A stretch of 64,000 bases of DNA from Branchiostoma floridae. Taxonomy: Eukaryota > Chordata > Leptocardii > Amphioxiformes > Branchiostomatidae. Both the position numbers and the translations under genes were made by a program. This document shows positions 47,301 through 60,800 of the stretch, in pieces. The stretch lies in contig NC_049994.1 of assembly GCF_000003815.2 (NCBI RefSeq), forward strand, positions 14,067,763-14,131,762. The letters run 5' to 3'. The notes under the pieces are model-generated. The model was not told the DNA's origin. It saw only the letters and a program-made list of their open reading frames with translations, and searched no databases. The first letter of the stretch is position 1. Every line of letters begins with the position of its first letter.

Positions 47301-50300
47301 CACTGAGTTTATCTTGAATCCCAGGAATTCCCTTATCTGGTTTGGTTCCAGTTGGGACTTGTCTATGTTGATCACAAACCCTAGGTTCTCCAGGAGGAAT
47401 CTGGTCAGGTTCGTGTGTTCTGTGCAGAGATCTGCACTCTGAGCTAGAATCAGAATATCGTCGAGGTAAATTACGCACCTGACTCCCAGGGATCGTAGGT
47501 GGGCTACGACGGGTTTCAGAATCTTCGTAAACACACGGGGCGACGACGTAAGGCCAAAGGGAAGGACCGCGAATTCGTACAGAGTCGCTTTCCAGATGAA
47601 CCTGAGGTATTTCCTGTGTTTGTGGAAGACAGGGATTGTAAAGTATGCATCCTTCAGATCTAGGTTGGTCATGAAGTCTCCCGGTTGTAGAAGTTCTATA
47701 ACTTTCTGGAAATGTTCTAGTTTGCAATGTTTCTTCTGCATGGCCTTGTTGAGGTGTTTTAAGTTTATTACCGGTCTGGAGCCCCCGTTTTTCTTGGGAA
47801 CCAGGAAGATTGAAGAAATGAATTGGCCCTGCGTAGGTTGTGTAGGCTGAATGGCGCCCGAATTCAGCATTTTCTCCACCTCTGTATCCACCACTGCCGA
47901 ATCTGTGTCTGAGTGGATCTTGGTAATAGGGATCCTGAACTGAAAGGGTTGTCTTAGAAGCTCGAGTTGATAGCCCTGAACTGTCTGTAGTATCCAAGGG
48001 TCTTGAGTGATTTGTTTCCAGTTGTGTAAGAAAAGTCCGGTGCGGCCCGTATCGGGAATTGGAAAGGTGGGTTTGACGAAATTGTACGCAGGGTGGGAGG
48101 GGGGCGCCCGCAGAGGTGGAGATCGAGGTGTTATTAGCTGGACTTTTTGTTCGGTGGGGGGCGAAACCCCGACGATTGAGCCTGGTTTTTCTTGTTGTAG
48201 AAGCCGCTTTTATCGTAGGGCTTCTTCCGGTAACGATCGAAATGAGCCGAGTGCTTCTGTTTGTGTCGCTGCGAGTTTGATGAGCTCGAGTTTTGGTGCG
48301 GCCTACTAGCCGCTTTCTTGGGTCCCAAAACGTCCCCCAGTGCCCTCTTAGAGGCCTTAGTTTTGGAAACCTGATTGACGAAGTCTGGACCGAACAAAGA
48401 ATCGGAAGTGCTTACCTCCGGAGCAATTAGAAAGCGTAAGTCCTTATCGAGGTTGGGGCAGCACTCCTCTCTCCGGTACAGGGACATCGAGAAACTCGCA
48501 TTTCCTAGTAGTACTAGTGCCGCCGAGATAGCCTTGGCTATCTCGTCCTTGTCGAGATCAGCGTCATCCTCGTGTTTCAGGGCATAGTAGGCGCTGGTTA
48601 GCGGTCTGGCCGCCAGCAGGAAACGATCTTGTATTTTGCGGAGTTTGGAGTCCTCGAGGACCAGTTTGTTATCCACACAAGCCGCTTGCTCCGGCGTGAG
48701 CTTAGGAGCGGAGAGGGTGGCCGATAGGTTTTCGAACAGGGGGTATTGTTCGGAGTATTTATCGAAATCCTCTTTAGGCAGTCTAACGTTGAAAGCCTTA
48801 TTGATCTTATCGAATAAGGCATCCGGAACGGGTTGTAAGAAGCCTTCTGATCCATACGAGGGGAAATCGGAAGAGAACATACCTTCCATCTGAGGATCCT
48901 CGGTGGGGCCGGCACCCCCGTCGTCCGAGGTGGTGTCGTCCGAGGCAAGATGGCGGACGGCATGGCCCGATCCGGTCTGAACCGGATCTTGCAGGCGGTC
49001 ATCCAGGCGCGCCATTTGGTGCTCCACACACTGTACAAAGTTTTCAAACTTTGTCTCGAGGGCGCTGAGTTGAGGAGACTGGAAGCCGTGGCCCAGTGGT
49101 GACGGCATAAGCCACGGAAATCCAGGATAGCCGGGGGGAAGCTGGGGGAAGCTTCCCGGCGCGCTCGAAGAGGCTGTGGCCTGCGACGAGCCGCTCGCTC
49201 CGTTGTTGGGCATGAATGCCCCGGGAAATGAGCCGAACGGGAAGAAGTTCGGCCATCTCATAGCCTCCCGACCAGGCTCGAAGGAGGGCAAGGTCGGGAC
49301 GACTTCAGGAATCTCTTGAGAACCACTGGGATGCAGTTGGTTCGATTCCTGGTGGTGAGGCCCTCTCGCAGCCGGTGGTTTCTTGGGGGGAAGCTCGGTA
49401 TTCCCGCCATTCTGGATGTCACGAGGATCGCCGGCTGTCTTGTCACGAGGATCGCCGGCTGTTTTGTCCTTCGCCTTCCCTCGGCGACCCTCTTCCTGTA
49501 GCTCACGGTTTTCCACGGTATTCTCGGAAGACATTGTGTCAAAAAGACTCGAAAACTCCTCCAGAAAAGGCAAAATTAAAGGAAAAGGGCCCGAATCTGA
49601 AGGGAACTCTGATAAAGAGCGCTTCAAGGAGGCGCCAAGAAATAAAATGAGAAACAGATGGGGGATGAGAAGGAGGAACCTTTGAACTCTGATTCTTGGC
49701 GTTGATTGGCTAAAAGAGATAACTGCACTATAATAAGGTATGTGACCCAGTGATGGCACGGAGTGGGCCTTGTGAGGGACAATCACCTCTGTACAAAATG
49801 GACCTTTCCTCAATTATAACACCAATGCGGTAATTAACTTTTCCATTATAGTATACATGTCGTAGAAAGAAAACCATAATAACAAACTTTTTTATAACAG
49901 CTGACATGTCAAAAGTCAAAGGTCACCCACCTGTACAAGTGTTCCAGCAGGTACTTGAAGACGGCTTGAGTGACGGGTGACAGCTTTCTCAAGACTTCCC
50001 TCAGGTTCCTTGTCTTGATCTGATCGTCTTTGGTGCCTGAAGAAACAACATTGGGAAAAACAAGATGTCAATTTCACAAAATGTTCTAACAGAGTTGAAC
50101 AATTCTTTGCCTTTGTTTAAAAGCCTGAAGAGACACTTCTAAAACAAAAATCAAATCTCAAAGCTATACAACCATATCTATACTATACTTGGTATTGTGA
50201 GTGTGAATACAGGTATATTGAAGCATTTACTAGCAATTCTCTGCTTTCACATTGTCTGTTGCTGACAAATTAATACAAATGTTTGAGATGTTGAGAACTA

Positions 50301-51893
50301 TCATTAACTAACATGATAAACTTGTAAAGGCAGAGATTTCAGTATGGCAGAACAGAATCACCTGTTCTGCCGGTAGACATTTATCCATTTTGTCCATAAA
50401 ATAAGATATCCCCTTAGAAGCGTTCTTAAACTTCATGTCACTTTCTCTGTTCAAAACTCTGGGCAGAACTTAAGATGCCTCCATATCTATTTTTGTTTAG
50501 AATACCTTTAACTACATGTGTGAAAATTTGGTGCTTGAAGGCAGATTTGCACAATTGTTCAGCTATGCCGCTGGACTACTGACATACATACATGTATGTA
50601 AGGAAAGCCAAACTTACTTATCGCTACGATCAGGTCATCGTGCACACTGTGAGGGATGAGAGGTTCCGGTAGTTCCACAAAGAAGGACTTCAGTGCTCCT
50701 GCTGCGGCGTTGACACTGACCTTGTGGTCGCCGTCGGCAACCTGAAGGTCGTTCAGGTCTGTGATCTCCTCTGTAAAAATAAAACAAAAGTTAGCAAACA
50801 TTCTTATAAATACTATACTAATTGAGTTTTTACCTAGAAGATACTAATCTTTGATTCACATGAAAACTGCTTGTTTTCACCAAATAATAATTTCACTTAA
50901 AGTCAAAATAGTTCAAGTGACCACCTCTATATGAGGAATATCTGGCCATTGTGACTATCTTTTTGGTGAGGCCCTTGGTAAGTTTTCACATAGACACAAG
51001 CATTAAGAGTCCTGTCTATAGTGACCAACTGTCCACAGACATTAGGAGAAAGCACATTAAAAAATTCAAAAGTAGCAACAAAAAAAACACAGCAAAACAC
51101 TGATACATTTACCTTCATCAAACTTGAGCCGAATCAGGTCAGTGTCTTCTTTCTTGCCGTTCACTCGGAAGATACCCTCTGTTCTTATACCTGGAAGACA
51201 TCAGGACATTGTGTTACTGTTATTGTTGGAAACTTTTTGGAAACAGCAGCCTGCACTAAACAAAGTTTTCCCCTTTTACTTCAATAATTTACATGTCTCA
51301 TAAGTCTGAAAGACTGCTTTAAGTCAGCCTAGTACTGGGCGGTCTTAAGGACCCGTCCCTCTGTCCCAGAAACAGTCTGTCCAAAAATCTACCCTTCATG
51401 ACGTTTAACTGTTGAAAATGTATTTTAGTAGGCTTAAAACAACAGATGTAACAATGAAAATTAACAATGCAATGAGTAGGATAGAAAAAAAATTGAGCTG
51501 GATACAGCCCAGCCCTGGAAGAATTAGATACATTTTCTCACCTTCATTCTCGATGTACTTGACACACATCTCCACACACAGTGGGATGGGGTTGTCCTTT
51601 GACATTAATTTAATAATGAAAATTAACAAAATGGGCTCCTAAACAATGAGTGGGACAAAACAAATTTAGAGCTAGATACAGCCGTGGTCTAGAAGGGTGA
51701 GGAACATTGTCTCACCTTCGTTCTCGATGTACTTGACACACATCTCCACAAACAGGGGGATGGGGTTGTCTTCGGACTGGACAATCTTCTCCATGGGCAG
51801 ACCAAAGTAGTTCCCACTCAGGTTCTTCTGCTGAGGCAGCGGGAACGGCTTTGTCTTGGACTTCTGCTTCTCCATCTTCTTCTTCAGTTTCTC
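44363..51893 (-). CDS. ARHGAP35: RhoGAP domain exons of the p190-like gene
   Basis: Five exons (51716-51893, 51113-51190, 50618-50770, 49931-50036, 44363-44543) encode the GAP fold. The arginine finger is the Arg of TEGIFRVNG, in 51113-51190. [19 protein letters not shown] is the second conserved block, [13 protein letters not shown] the third, and [19 protein letters not shown] the fourth, carrying the Asn that contacts the GTPase. All catalytic landmarks are present, so the domain should be active. The intron between the last two exons holds the DIRS element. Confidence 0.92.
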
Positions 51894-54800
51894 CTGTGGA
51901 GAAAGGAGAGATTTGTGAATTTTAATGTCTCAAGATATGCAGGAATTGATAACAAAAAATTATTCCTCCAGTGGGACAATTTAGCAAAGGGCTTGAAAAG
52001 CTTAGATTTATAATGCAGGTATATGAAAATTGTGACTTCTTTCTATGAAAAAGCCCTTACATCAGACACAGTTTACTTACTCAGCTTTCAAAAAGTATAT
52101 GCAGAAACATTGCAATTGCATTTTTCGGTGGTAACAGTCAATACATGTACAGCAAATAAAAGTCCACCTATACTACAAATCTTTACCAGCAGTACATGGA
52201 CCAGTGCAGGAAGAAACATCAGAAATACCCGCACAGCTCCTTTTTCATTTACAATACCCTGTACATGCAGGTGGTATTTCCAGCATTGAGTGAGCATCCT
52301 TTTACAGATAAATAAGAATAAAACACAGAAGAGATATTGTGACAAACCTCTTCCTTTTGTTTCCTCTTCGTGTCTTTTCTCTGCTGACGCTCCAGTTTTT
52401 CCAGCTCTTTGTTGCGCTTCTTTCTCTGTGGATATGAGAGAGATAGCATTGGAACAAGAGACATACTGTTATTCAAAAGCACAAACTAACCTCAGGCATT
52501 AGATACTAGAGCTTATGGCTATTTTTATCTCAATCCAGGTTGCCATGGTTACACTCATTAGCCCAGTTAAACAAGTTGGTGGGATAAGAATAAAGAGCTA
52601 ATAACGTGGGTGGAATCATAACATAAAATAAGTCTTTGATATTCGCTCATAATTAGGTCAAGAAGAGACAACTGACACATATTGGGACATAAAAAGAACA
52701 AGAGGTCATTGCCCTTACTAAAAAACGAAATATTCAAAGTTTGTTGTTTTGTTCATCATTGTGAATTTCTCCCTAAATTCTGTCTATGTATTCTGTTTTT
52801 CTGGTGCAATGGCCAGGTGGATAGAGTGTTTGCCCTGCAGTTGCTAGGTCATGAGTTTAATTTCCAGGCAAGTCATACCGAACACTTTCAAAAATGGTAT
52901 GTACTGCTTCCGCTGCTTAGCACTCAGCATTCGGGAAAGAGTATGGTAGTTGAACACACACCACTACCAGTGGACCTGACCCCTGTTGTAGTAATTGCAC
53001 AAAGCTGTGTGGCCCTGGGCTACAAAATGGAGATGTGAACCACCCTATGCATCACCTTGTGCATCCTTCACAAAATGGGATACCAACTTTTCCATCTTGG
53101 TCATCACCAGTTATACATCTTGCCATTCTACAATATCCAAATGTCTGCAGACACACACTAAGACAAACAAACATACAGACCTAAAACCAAAAACTTCGTG
53201 AAATAAAAAAAGAGACACCCTTACCTCCTCATCATCACCATCAGACTGGTAGGCAGAGTCAGGAGCAAACCTTCCAGCTGAAATTACAAACATTCACACA
53301 TATATATATTTACACATGTACTCAAAGTAAAATAATTGTCATCATAAACAATTAGTTTTATATATGTACATTGAATTACAGTTATCTTGAGCAAACGAAC
53401 ACTGTGAATCTTATATTTGCAATAAAACAATATCAAAGTTTAGTTATCTGGAAAACTGTTTACAGTATATCTACATGTACTGTAAGAATCTTTAATTTGG
53501 CAAGATTAAATTTGGTATTCTTGGATGAGCATGCAAACTAGAGTGCTTTATCTTTGTGAAACACACTTTAGACATCCATATTATGATGTCTCAGAAAAAA
53601 ATTATTGCAATTGCCAAAACAAAGTCTTACCAAAATGTTTTCATTTTACAGTACATTGGAGTATACTTGGATTTCAATGTATATGTAGTAAATTATTGTT
53701 ATAATGTGTACGGAACATGTACATGTATGAATTGTAGAGTTAGGCATTCAACATTCATCATGCAGGGTAAGAAATGGCATGTGTGGCCTTGTTTGGACAA
53801 GTCATCTGTATGAATCTGCTGCTGTAAAGAAGGCCTATGTGGCCTTGGGTGTTAAGTATGTAAGAGACGATGTTATTGGATGAGCACAAAGTATCAGAGA
53901 CACTCATTGGACAAGAACTAGACACACATCACACAGAAATTCATGCATACTTGTGAGAAGTGAGGAAGGAGAAAGTGAAGAGAGTGATTATTCACACTGC
54001 AAACTTTCACTCCAAATCAAAGGACAACTACAACAAGAGCAAAACTAGCTTTATTTCAGACTGGTGTATATAACTACACACAGTTGTCAGACAAAAGAAA
54101 TCATTAGTAACTAGGGCTAAACTAATTATTATGTCAGAAACACAACTTCAAATGGATGTTAGATGCTAGATCTACTGGGGCTTAGTTCAACAAAAGATTA
54201 AAACATTAAGAAAAGAAACAGAGCTAGAATATCAGACTAGTTCTGCATCTAAGACCTACAACTACACAATAAAATCAGCTACACAAAAAATTTTAAGTTT
54301 AAATTTGCATAAAATCAAAATATTTTCAACACCAATAATAGGTACTTTCTGATTGGCCAAAAAGACCTGTTCAGCAAACAGCAGCCAATCAAATCAATGA
54401 CAGGCTTTTTCTGATTTGCCAACAGAAAGCATCCAAATTACATCAATGATAAGTACTTTCTCATTGGTCAAAAACAAGCTGATCAACAATCAACAGCCAA
54501 TCATCATCATTTTACGATGATTGATCTAGGCACTTCTTCCTGGGACTCTACCTGGTCTTGGTGAGATGGCGTCGGTGTCAGAGGTTTGGGGGGAGGTCGC
54601 GTCTCTTCGCTTCGTCGTCCCTTTTCGGAAGGACTTTTTCTTCTTCAGCCCGGTGTTCTTTGGGAACTCGTCACCAGTACCAGCACTGTCTTCTGATGGC
54701 GAATTCCCTGTTCCTGGGAAAATGCAAGAATATTTACCTTCTAATGTCTGGAAGGAGAAGGTGGAACTGGTTCAGGTAATCTACCCGTGATGATGATGTG

Positions 54801-57800
54801 TGTAACTGTTTTTGATTTGAAGACATTAAAATCTTGCTTTATTGTATGTGGCATCATGAGTAGAAATTAAGAGCCTTAATTTTTCTTTTGCGGCTGAAAA
54901 CAAGTAACGGGTTAAGGTCGTGAGTTTAAGAACAGCCTCTGATTTTAGAAGCTATGGGTGGATCTCTACTATGTTTAAGACCACACCCCGCTCTTATACA
55001 GCTTGTACCTCCTGTACTAAACTGGTGTGTTACACCTACATGTAAGGGCAGTCTACTGATTATGCAAAACAAAGAAAGTCCCACTGACCAGTCGGCCTAT
55101 TTCTAATGATGTCTGTGGAAGCGTACGGTCCTCTGCTCGGCGGAGGTGACCCCTCGTTGTCCGGTACTCTCCGTTTTCCCGTCTTCTTGGGGGTGGGCCT
55201 CCTGTTGTAGATGTCTCTTCTCTCTCGCTCTAGTGAGCTGTTGTATTCACTGTCACTGTCTGTGGTTGCTGTATATCAAGATTTCACAACTTTAGATAAT
55301 CTAAATATCTAAAGAATACGTCAATGAAGGTTAGACATCCAGGTAATAAGATACGCCAAAATACAGTTACTCAAGCAACTGGATATGATTTTGGAAATGT
55401 CACTGACAAACGATGGTGGATGCCATCTGAAACGTCCATTTCCAAAATCATATCTAGTTGCTTGAGTAACTTCTTTTTTGGTGTATCTAGAGAATATCCC
55501 GACATCTACAACACTTCTGTTCATCTGGGTGTGAATGGATTTCCCCCCAAATCATCAGCTCATCTGTGTTGGTAGTTATCATAGAGCAATATAAAACTTT
55601 TTACAACACAAAGGTATACGAGGATCAAGTTTTCAATGACCAAATCTTGATTTTTCGTAAAGAAGGTGACAGTGGTGGCTGAAAATTTGATCCATGTATA
55701 CCTTTGTGTTGTAAGAAAGTTAATCATTGTACTATGATTACTACCAACACAGACCAGCTTCCATGATAAAGCTCTTCCTAAAGAGAGCTAAAATTGTAAA
55801 TCCAAATTCTACCAGTACATTTTCAGGTAAATCTACCATCCTTATACTACTCAACTGCCCTTCAGTATTTCCCCATTCTTTGGGCTAATACAAAGTGATA
55901 ACTTCATAAAAACAAGAATCTTACCTTGTCTATCTGTCCCATGGGGTTGGCCTCGTATACTCTTAATTTTCCGGATCTATACAAGAGAAAGAAGCAGATC
56001 CAGTCAGTAGATGCAATCGTTATATTTTTTCTATCTCACACTCCTTTTTTCTGACCTATGTGTGACCCCAGGGCTATGAAACGGAGATGGGTGCCGGGCC
56101 TACGCATCACAATGTGATGTATGGCAACTTTAGCTTTCTTAATGTTCAGATCTTTAAGAAATTCACATAGCATAACATACACACAAGTAAAAAAACAAAT
56201 CCATGTCATATACATATACTTAGAACGAAAGTGCAGTATTGTCAATCCACTTCATACATCTCACATGTTCACTCCTTTTTTGTTTCACTAATTTTTCCTC
56301 TCTTCTACTAAGTCTTGTACAAAATTATTTCTCCACTAGAAGCAATTCAATGGTTGAAGGATGAATATTTTCATGGAAACATTCGTTAAGTTTACTGTCA
56401 TGTCACTACCCAAAAGTTAGTAAAGAGATCACTTTCATTCACTTTGAGTTAATCCTCTTATCCTTCAGTAAAAGAAAAAAGGAAATTTTAATCTCTGCCA
56501 TCCCCCGATATTTTTAAATGAAACAGTCCTTGGTGGAATACTTTTAAGCTTATCAATCTTTTAAGCTTATCCATTTTGCACTGAAGAATACCTTTTCGTA
56601 TGCAGTGATCTTCTGCATAACTACTTCAGCCAGTCTGTGTATTGCCAGAAACTTACAGAAGACAAGGAATGCTTGCAGTTGGCTAAAGCCAATCTGCAGT
56701 ACTACTGTGAACTGATAGGTGGTTCTTCTGTACCTTTCCTCCTTTTTCTATGCAGTGATTTTCAGGATATCTACTTTAGCCAGCCTGTGTATTGCTGGAA
56801 ACTTACAGGATAAAGAATGCTTGCAGTACTACTGTGAACTGATAGGTGGTTCTTCTGTACCTTTCCTCCTGGCAGTGCATCATGGGGGCAGGCATACTGT
56901 GGTGACTCTAGCTGACCGTAAGGCTGCAACGGTTGGAGGTTCGGAATGGCGTCTCGCACGCTCGCGTACTCCCCTATTTCCACATTTTCTGGAGTTGCCA
57001 GGGGAGCCCGGCCCTTATAAGAAGGGTGTCTTTCCCTTTGCCTCGGCTGAGTCAAGCTGCTTTGTTCGTTAAATCTAGACACGGCGTCGGCCACTTTGGT
57101 AAACTGTCTCGGGTTTAACTTGCCTACGTGCTGCAAACAAAACAACAAAAGGAATTTAACAAAACACTGCAAAAAAAGGAAAACGTTTGTATTTAACCCC
57201 GCATCGAGGATAGCTGCAAGAAGCTTTACTATAATTCTAGTTTGAAGACTCTTTCTGTAACGCCTGGTCTCCAGTGTCCCTACTTAACTTTACACTAAGG
57301 CACAAAAAGTACCTGCAAAGAAGAAGTCTTTATGAAGTGCTTTAATTTTTTTCAGTTGTTTTTTTCAAAGTACATTTAAAAAGCTCGGGAAACGGCAGAC
57401 CAACATATCCCTGAACCTTTGTCATTACCCATGTAATCATTTAACCATCATACATTCAAACGATGACAACACATCCACTCTCTCTCACACATCCACTTCT
57501 TTGGCTTAGGTGGTTATACAACAAACTGGGGAGTTAAAGTGAATGGGATGGATGAAAAATTGCACAGATTTGTCTTGAAACCTTTTACTTTCGCATATCA
57601 GTCTGTGTCTTACAGTTAGAAACTTTTATACCTTTTTTCATAAGTCTTGCCTTTCCCTCCCACTTTTATTTGTTCAATAACTAATTCTAAAAACTTCTTT
57701 GCTTGTTTCCTTCGAATCAGGTACGTACCGGTTTTGCTGGGATGATTGGCTTGGGTCCAGGTGGAAGAGGCTTGTTTCCTGGCGGTCGTACTTGGTTGTA

Positions 57801-60800
57801 TAAAACATTCTCGTGCCATCTTGTTGTGTCTGAAAAGCATACTGTAATGTTACATTTTGTAATACATGTAATGCAGATCTTGAAATATATACAGTGGTTT
57901 CATTTTCCTGATGAAAGTATTACTGCTGTACTACATGTACAGTTTCAACTGAAAACTTTAAACGCAGCTCAATTAACCATTTACTGCAAAAATAAATGAC
58001 TTTGCAGTATGATAGATTTGAGTAGTTTACTTATTTATTTATCAACCTTGTAGGTTCATCCTTTTAGTTTACACAAAACTATACCTAGGTATGTTCCCTT
58101 AATACTTGTTAAGACCGTCAGTCAAGATCCACAGATAGGTGCTTAGTAAATATTATATAAAGGTTTAGATTATATATTAGTACCTTGTCTACCAGCACTT
58201 CTGTCATAAAGTCTGTTGTCTATCCAGCCTGCAATGACACAATAACATGTTGTGAGTAGAAACTAAAACTTAGTACTTAGAATGTTTAGAATATTACTTA
58301 ATACTTAAAATGGTGCAAAAGAGCAGGAAAATAAAAGAGAAGGGTTTCAAGCGCAGAAATAAGAAGGAAAGAAAGAAGACACCAACAGCCACTCATTCCC
58401 AAAAGTACTGGAGACAGAAAAATCACAATGCACAACCAAGGGCAAGTTTTCAACTCTGTCAGAGGGAGAAAAATGCATGCGAGCCAAGACATAAATTTTG
58501 CTGCTCATTTTTCATGATGTGGGCATTGCTTAAGAGGCTAATGCATTACAATCTATTCTCTGAAAATATGATGTGCATAATCGGATAAACATTGATGCTT
58601 TCTCAAAATCTTCAGAAGAATCTCCCAAAACAACCTACTACCCCCATGCAACCAACATGGCAAAGACACCTTTTAAGGTGGATGATTTGACTTGTGATTT
58701 TTAGTCTCAGGGTGTTACAAGGAGGAACTATACAACCACACAGCACAACACAGAAGGACACGAGCACAAGACTGTTCAGGGTTCTAGCCAGGATTTTATT
58801 TTAGCATAACGGTAAGGGTAAAGCGACCAATCTGGGGAGTGGTGTGGAAGGGGGGATCTTGGCCCTTCCGCAGTGAGAGTTAGAAACTGTAGAGTAAAAA
58901 GTTAGCATTGTAAGGGTACCCATGAGGTGACTGTTAACATTACATGTAATTTGAAGGCTTTTTTTGGTCAGTTTGAAGTGGCATATCATCATTTTTCATA
59001 TTTGATTAACATTGTTCAAAAAGTAAATGGTGAAAAATTAGCATAGTGGTTCTCATTTAAGCGTGGTGGTCACAAATCATACCGTAGTGGCCCGTTACGC
59101 TAAAAATGCACTAGCTAGAACCCTGCTGTTAGTAAGAAAGGCGGAAGTACCCTCGCTATGGGAGATAGGAGGACGTGGGAGCGTAGCAAGGCATGCAATG
59201 GCTGCCGAGCTGCACACAGTAGAGGAGGCAGTGCCGCTCTCATACGAGGGGTGGTCGAAGGAAGCGGAAGCTGCTGAAAGGAAGACACATTCTACTTGTG
59301 AGGAATCGTTACAAGAATCTTAGAGCAACGTTAGTTTTTTTAACACTTCTTCCACAATATTCTACACCTGTAAAGGTAACAAAAATACTACTAAGCCAAT
59401 GTTTGAATTATCATGGTGTTGCAACAGTAAAAACTCTGAGGCAATCTCAAAACCTTTCAAATGAAAATTGAGCCACAGGTTGCATTGTTTTTCCTTTTTA
59501 AAAGAAGTTAAAATACCAATGACTTAACCAAATGCATTCAAAGGTCTGCATGAATTCTCAAGTCTTTCAGTGTCAAGGAAATGATAGCAAAGAAAAGAAG
59601 ATGTACAGGTAGTGCAAGACTTCTATTTCTTATCTCTTCTATCCAACCTTATCCCCTTCCTCTACACAGCATAGTAGCCTATTCTTTCCATATGTTTATA
59701 CATGAAGTCAAAGGAATTTTGAAGTTGTCAACCCGAAATACATGTATCTGTGAATATGCTTTTAAAAAATGCTTCCACAAATCATGCTTCAATAAATAGC
59801 TGCTGTGAAAGAATTATTCATTTCTACGAATTGGCAAGTATCCTTGTTTCAGATTAAACGCTTCAAAATGCTTTGAAAATGTTTGGAAAGAACAGGCTAC
59901 ATTTGCTGCATACAATTGCTATATACAAAAATGTTATGTACCATTCTTACGTTGAAAACCAGTCTCAAAAAGTAGGAACATGCTCCCTTCTTCTCCGTAC
60001 GGCATGGGGAAAAAGTGTTAAATGCCAGGGGAAGAATATACAAAAATACAGAAACTACAGTTCTACCAACCTAACATGTTAAGATAACATCAGATTTTCT
60101 AACATTTGCTAATGAAGTATGCAATAATATAGTTGAATAAGCAGTTAACAATCTTGAAAGATAGAATAGGCTAAGCAGAGAATAAGAGTGAGAGATACAC
60201 ACTCTGTTGTCTGTTGTGGATATTGCATACAAGTTCAGAGTATTTCTTTCAAATACAAAAATCCTTTTTGTGGTAATATATCTAGAGTTTTTGCCTAGAA
60301 CTAGCAGAAGTAGAAATTTAAGACAAAACTAGAAATGCAGTGCATAACTTCTACACGAATTACTGATCTACAGAAAAAAGACTATCCCAGTGATATCATA
60401 TATTGTCATTAGCAATTAGATTTGCTGGTTGTTTTTCCATTTTCCTAAATTGATACAAAAGCTGGCCACTTTGGCGCAAGCCTATCATTATATCACACTT
60501 TGTCAAGTCCTTGGGACACTTATGTATTTAAAGCCCCTGTCACAAAGGCCTGTTACCTAATCTCCAAGCAGATCCTACGGTAGCATAAGACAGTATCAAA
60601 AGCTTCCAGAGGAGTGAAGCCGGCCTATGAGTGTGTTTGGCTACCGGGCTGATGACTCCCTTTGGCCAGCTGTACTCCTTTGGTCGCAGTCACATACACA
60701 TGTAAGTTGTGCGATCGCCGTGCGATTTTGATGCCATGGGATTTTCAAGCAGGCCGTGACAGAACCAACCACCGACAAGGATCCAAAACAGCATTTTGTG

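Larger units (their letters stand above)
44835..49783 (-). mobile_element. DIRS-type tyrosine-recombinase retroelement, looks whole
   Basis: A 4.95-kb element in the last intron of the RhoGAP gene, same strand as the gene. Inverted termini of about 190 bp (left from 44835, right ending 49783) are almost identical outside the outermost segment. An internal complementary region (45093-45233) matches the joined ends, the DIRS hallmark. AAT occurs at both edges and there is no target duplication. Gag-like, reverse transcriptase-RNase H and tyrosine recombinase frames are in the standard DIRS order, the last two overlapping as the family does. It looks whole and young. Confidence 0.9.

Noticed and set aside
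45159-49685. Many plus-strand frames opposite the DIRS element
   Set aside because: Shadows of the element's own minus-strand frames.
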